A stretch of 64,000 nucleotides of DNA from Treponema sp. (GTDB lineage Bacteria > Spirochaetota > Spirochaetia > Treponematales > Treponemataceae). The DNA is taken from NCBI GenBank assembly GCA_017484285.1, contig JAFUTH010000006.1, positions 1 through 64,000 on the forward strand, written 5' to 3'. Position 1 is the first letter of the stretch. The number at the start of each line of letters is the position of its first letter. Below, piece by piece: positions 62,867 through 64,000 of this stretch. The position numbers and the translations under genes are program-made. The notes beneath the pieces were generated by a model. It was given only the letters and a program-made list of their open reading frames with translations. It was not told the DNA's origin and did not search any database.

Positions 62867-64000
62867 GCACGGCAAGGAATGCGCTCTGCGGAAGCTCCAC
62901 ATTGCCAATCATCTTCATGCGTTTTTTGCCTTCCTTCTGCTTTTCGAGCAATTTTCGCTTTCGCGTCACATCGCCGCCGTAACACTTGGCAAGGACATCT
63001 TTTCGCACGGGATTCACCGTTTCACGCGCGATAATCTGGCTTCCGATTGCGCCCTGAATCGCGATTTTAAACTGCTGGCGGGCAATCTCGCCTTTGAGCC
63101 GTTCGCACACTTTTTTGGCACGCACGGCGGCTTCAGGCTTGTAGGCAAGCTGGCTCAGAGCATCGACGGGCTTTCCGTTCAGCAAAATATCGACTTTGAC
63201 AAGCTCGGTCTGCTGATAGTCGGTGACTTCGTAATCGAACGAGGCGTAGCCGCGGCTGTAGCTCTTTAATTTGTCGTAGAAATCAAACAAAACTTCGGCG
63301 AGCGGCATTTCGTAGGTGAGTTCAACGCGCTTTTCGTCGAGGTAGGTCATGTTCTTTTGAACACCGCGCTTTTCGGTGCAGAGATTCATGATTGAGCCGA
63401 TGTAATCCGTGGGCGTGATGATTGACGCGCGAATGTACGGCTCCCACGACTCTTGGATTTTGGTTTCTGGGAATTCGGTGGGGTTGTCGATAATCTGCTC
63501 CGTGCCGTTCGTGAGTTTGATTTTATACTGAACGCTTGGTGCTGTAAAAATGACGGCTTGGTCGTAGTCACGTTCAAGGCGCTCCTGAATGATTTCAAGG
63601 TGCAAAAGCCCCAAAAATCCGCAGCGAAAGCCGTTTCCAAGAGCAAGGGAATTGTCTTTTTCGTAAATGAGCGAAGCATCGTTCAGTTTGAGTTTTTCCA
63701 TGCTCTCTTTAAGCTCTTCGTAGTCGTTTGAGTCAATCGGGTAAATCGAAGAGAATACGACTGGCTTCACTTCCTTAAAACCGCCAAGTGGCTCCGCGGC
63801 AGGGTCGTTTGCAAGCGTGACCGTATCGCCCACACGCACATCGCTTACGGTTTTTACGCCCGAAATGATGTAGCCGACATCGCCCGCTTCAAGGTACGGC
63901 GTTTCCTCATAATTGATTTTGAAAATGCCGATTTGGTCTACCTTGTAGTCAGTATTGTTCGACATAAAGCGAATCACATCGCCCTTTTTGATTCTGCCCT
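62847..64000 (-). CDS. lepA: Elongation factor 4 (LepA), C-terminal part, runs off right edge
   Basis: The visible ~383 residues cover domain II through the unique LepA C-terminal domain. GDVGYIISGVKTVSDVRVGD, CGFLGLLHLEIIQERLERDY, the LepA-specific SYSRGYASFDYEVTDY and GGDVTRKRKLLEKQKEGKKR (the basic C-terminal tail that enters the ribosome A site) are clear. The GTPase domain is off the window. It moves ribosomes backwards or aids initiation/biogenesis. The final 20 bases overlap the convergent MptE-like gene. Confidence 0.95.
   Translation of the reverse strand, partial: GRIKKGDVIRFMSNNTDYKVDQIGIFKINYEETPYLEAGDVGYIISGVKTVSDVRVGDTVTLANDPAAEPLGGFKEVKPVVFSSIYPIDSNDYEELKESMEKLKLNDASLIYEKDNSLALGNGFRCGFLGLLHLEIIQERLERDYDQAVIFTAPSVQYKIKLTNGTEQIIDNPTEFPETKIQESWEPYIRASIITPTDYIGSIMNLCTEKRGVQKNMTYLDEKRVELTYEMPLAEVLFDFYDKLKSYSRGYASFDYEVTDYQQTELVKVDILLNGKPVDALSQLAYKPEAAVRAKKVCERLKGEIARQQFKIAIQGAIGSQIIARETVNPVRKDVLAKCYGGDVTRKRKLLEKQKEGKKRMKMIGNVELPQSAFLAVLKEKEE

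Overview
The window looks like a treponeme-type spirochaete chromosome. This rests on a UPF0164/FadL-like outer-membrane family protein, a very large signal-peptide/HAMP/SpoIIE phosphatase, a paired GH57-like/DUF4912 operon, an excisionase-type HTH fused to a PTS EIIA domain, and two MptE-like (DUF115) proteins, all typical of Treponema. There are no rRNA or tRNA genes, no CRISPR array and no complete insertion sequence. The species cannot be fixed from sequence alone.

Layout. 1-4.9 kb is an accessory edge: a truncated phage/conjugative-type polyvalent protein, a probable small structured RNA, a membrane acyltransferase divergent from a small XRE regulator across repeated operator-like sites, a monooxygenase-fold protein, an exported flavodoxin, and a wrecked Na+/Ca2+ exchanger remnant. 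4.9-18.5 kb is cell-envelope and signalling: the SpoIIE-type phosphatase and a 1,071-residue periplasmic helical protein in one operon, a UPF0164 barrel, a GH57-like protein lacking catalytic residues, and a degenerate-GGDEF/EAL protein. 18.6-26.4 kb is an amino-acid/2-oxo-acid island: aminotransferase, GlcD-type dehydrogenase, MetQ, an operon metN-metI-lactate/2-hydroxyacid dehydrogenase, and an M20 amidohydrolase. The metQ and metN promoters share the same -35/-10 spacing and the same palindromic operator. 26.5-39.7 kb holds the GGGtGRT/NifU-like pair, a clostripain-type lipoprotein peptidase flanked by 40-bp direct repeats, enolase with a hairpin leader, a MATE transporter, small envelope proteins, the HTH-EIIA regulator, cytidine deaminase and a DnaQ-type exonuclease.

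40.6-55.5 kb is a surface-glycan cluster, more AT-rich than its flanks: WecB/TagA/CpsF transferase, a CMP-sugar-acid module (cytidylyltransferase, DRE-TIM aldolase, thiamine-diphosphate enzyme broken by an internal deletion, KdsC-like phosphatase), flippase, MptE-like protein, PIG-L deacetylase, an N-acyltransferase with a G9 tract suited to phase variation, several glycosyltransferases, an EpsG-like polymerase and a hexapeptide acyltransferase. A three-gene DUF2442/DUF4160-like cassette bounded by ~35-bp inverted repeats is inserted in it. 55.7-64 kb holds two phosphohexomutases that could feed the cluster, a PpiD/SurA-like foldase, a second MptE-like protein and the C-terminal part of LepA.

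Several dispersed repeat families occupy the gaps: hairpins built from CACAGAG (four copies), a related CACAGATT element (one full copy, one arm inside a gene), and GAAAACTGAAAACGGAAA-type sequence (at least five places), which often supplies stop codons to adjacent genes. The best candidates for undescribed biology are the CMP-sugar-acid module, the inverted-repeat cassette, the co-regulated methionine-transport/hydroxyacid regulon, the GGGtGRT/NifU-like pair and the small RNA at 546-630.
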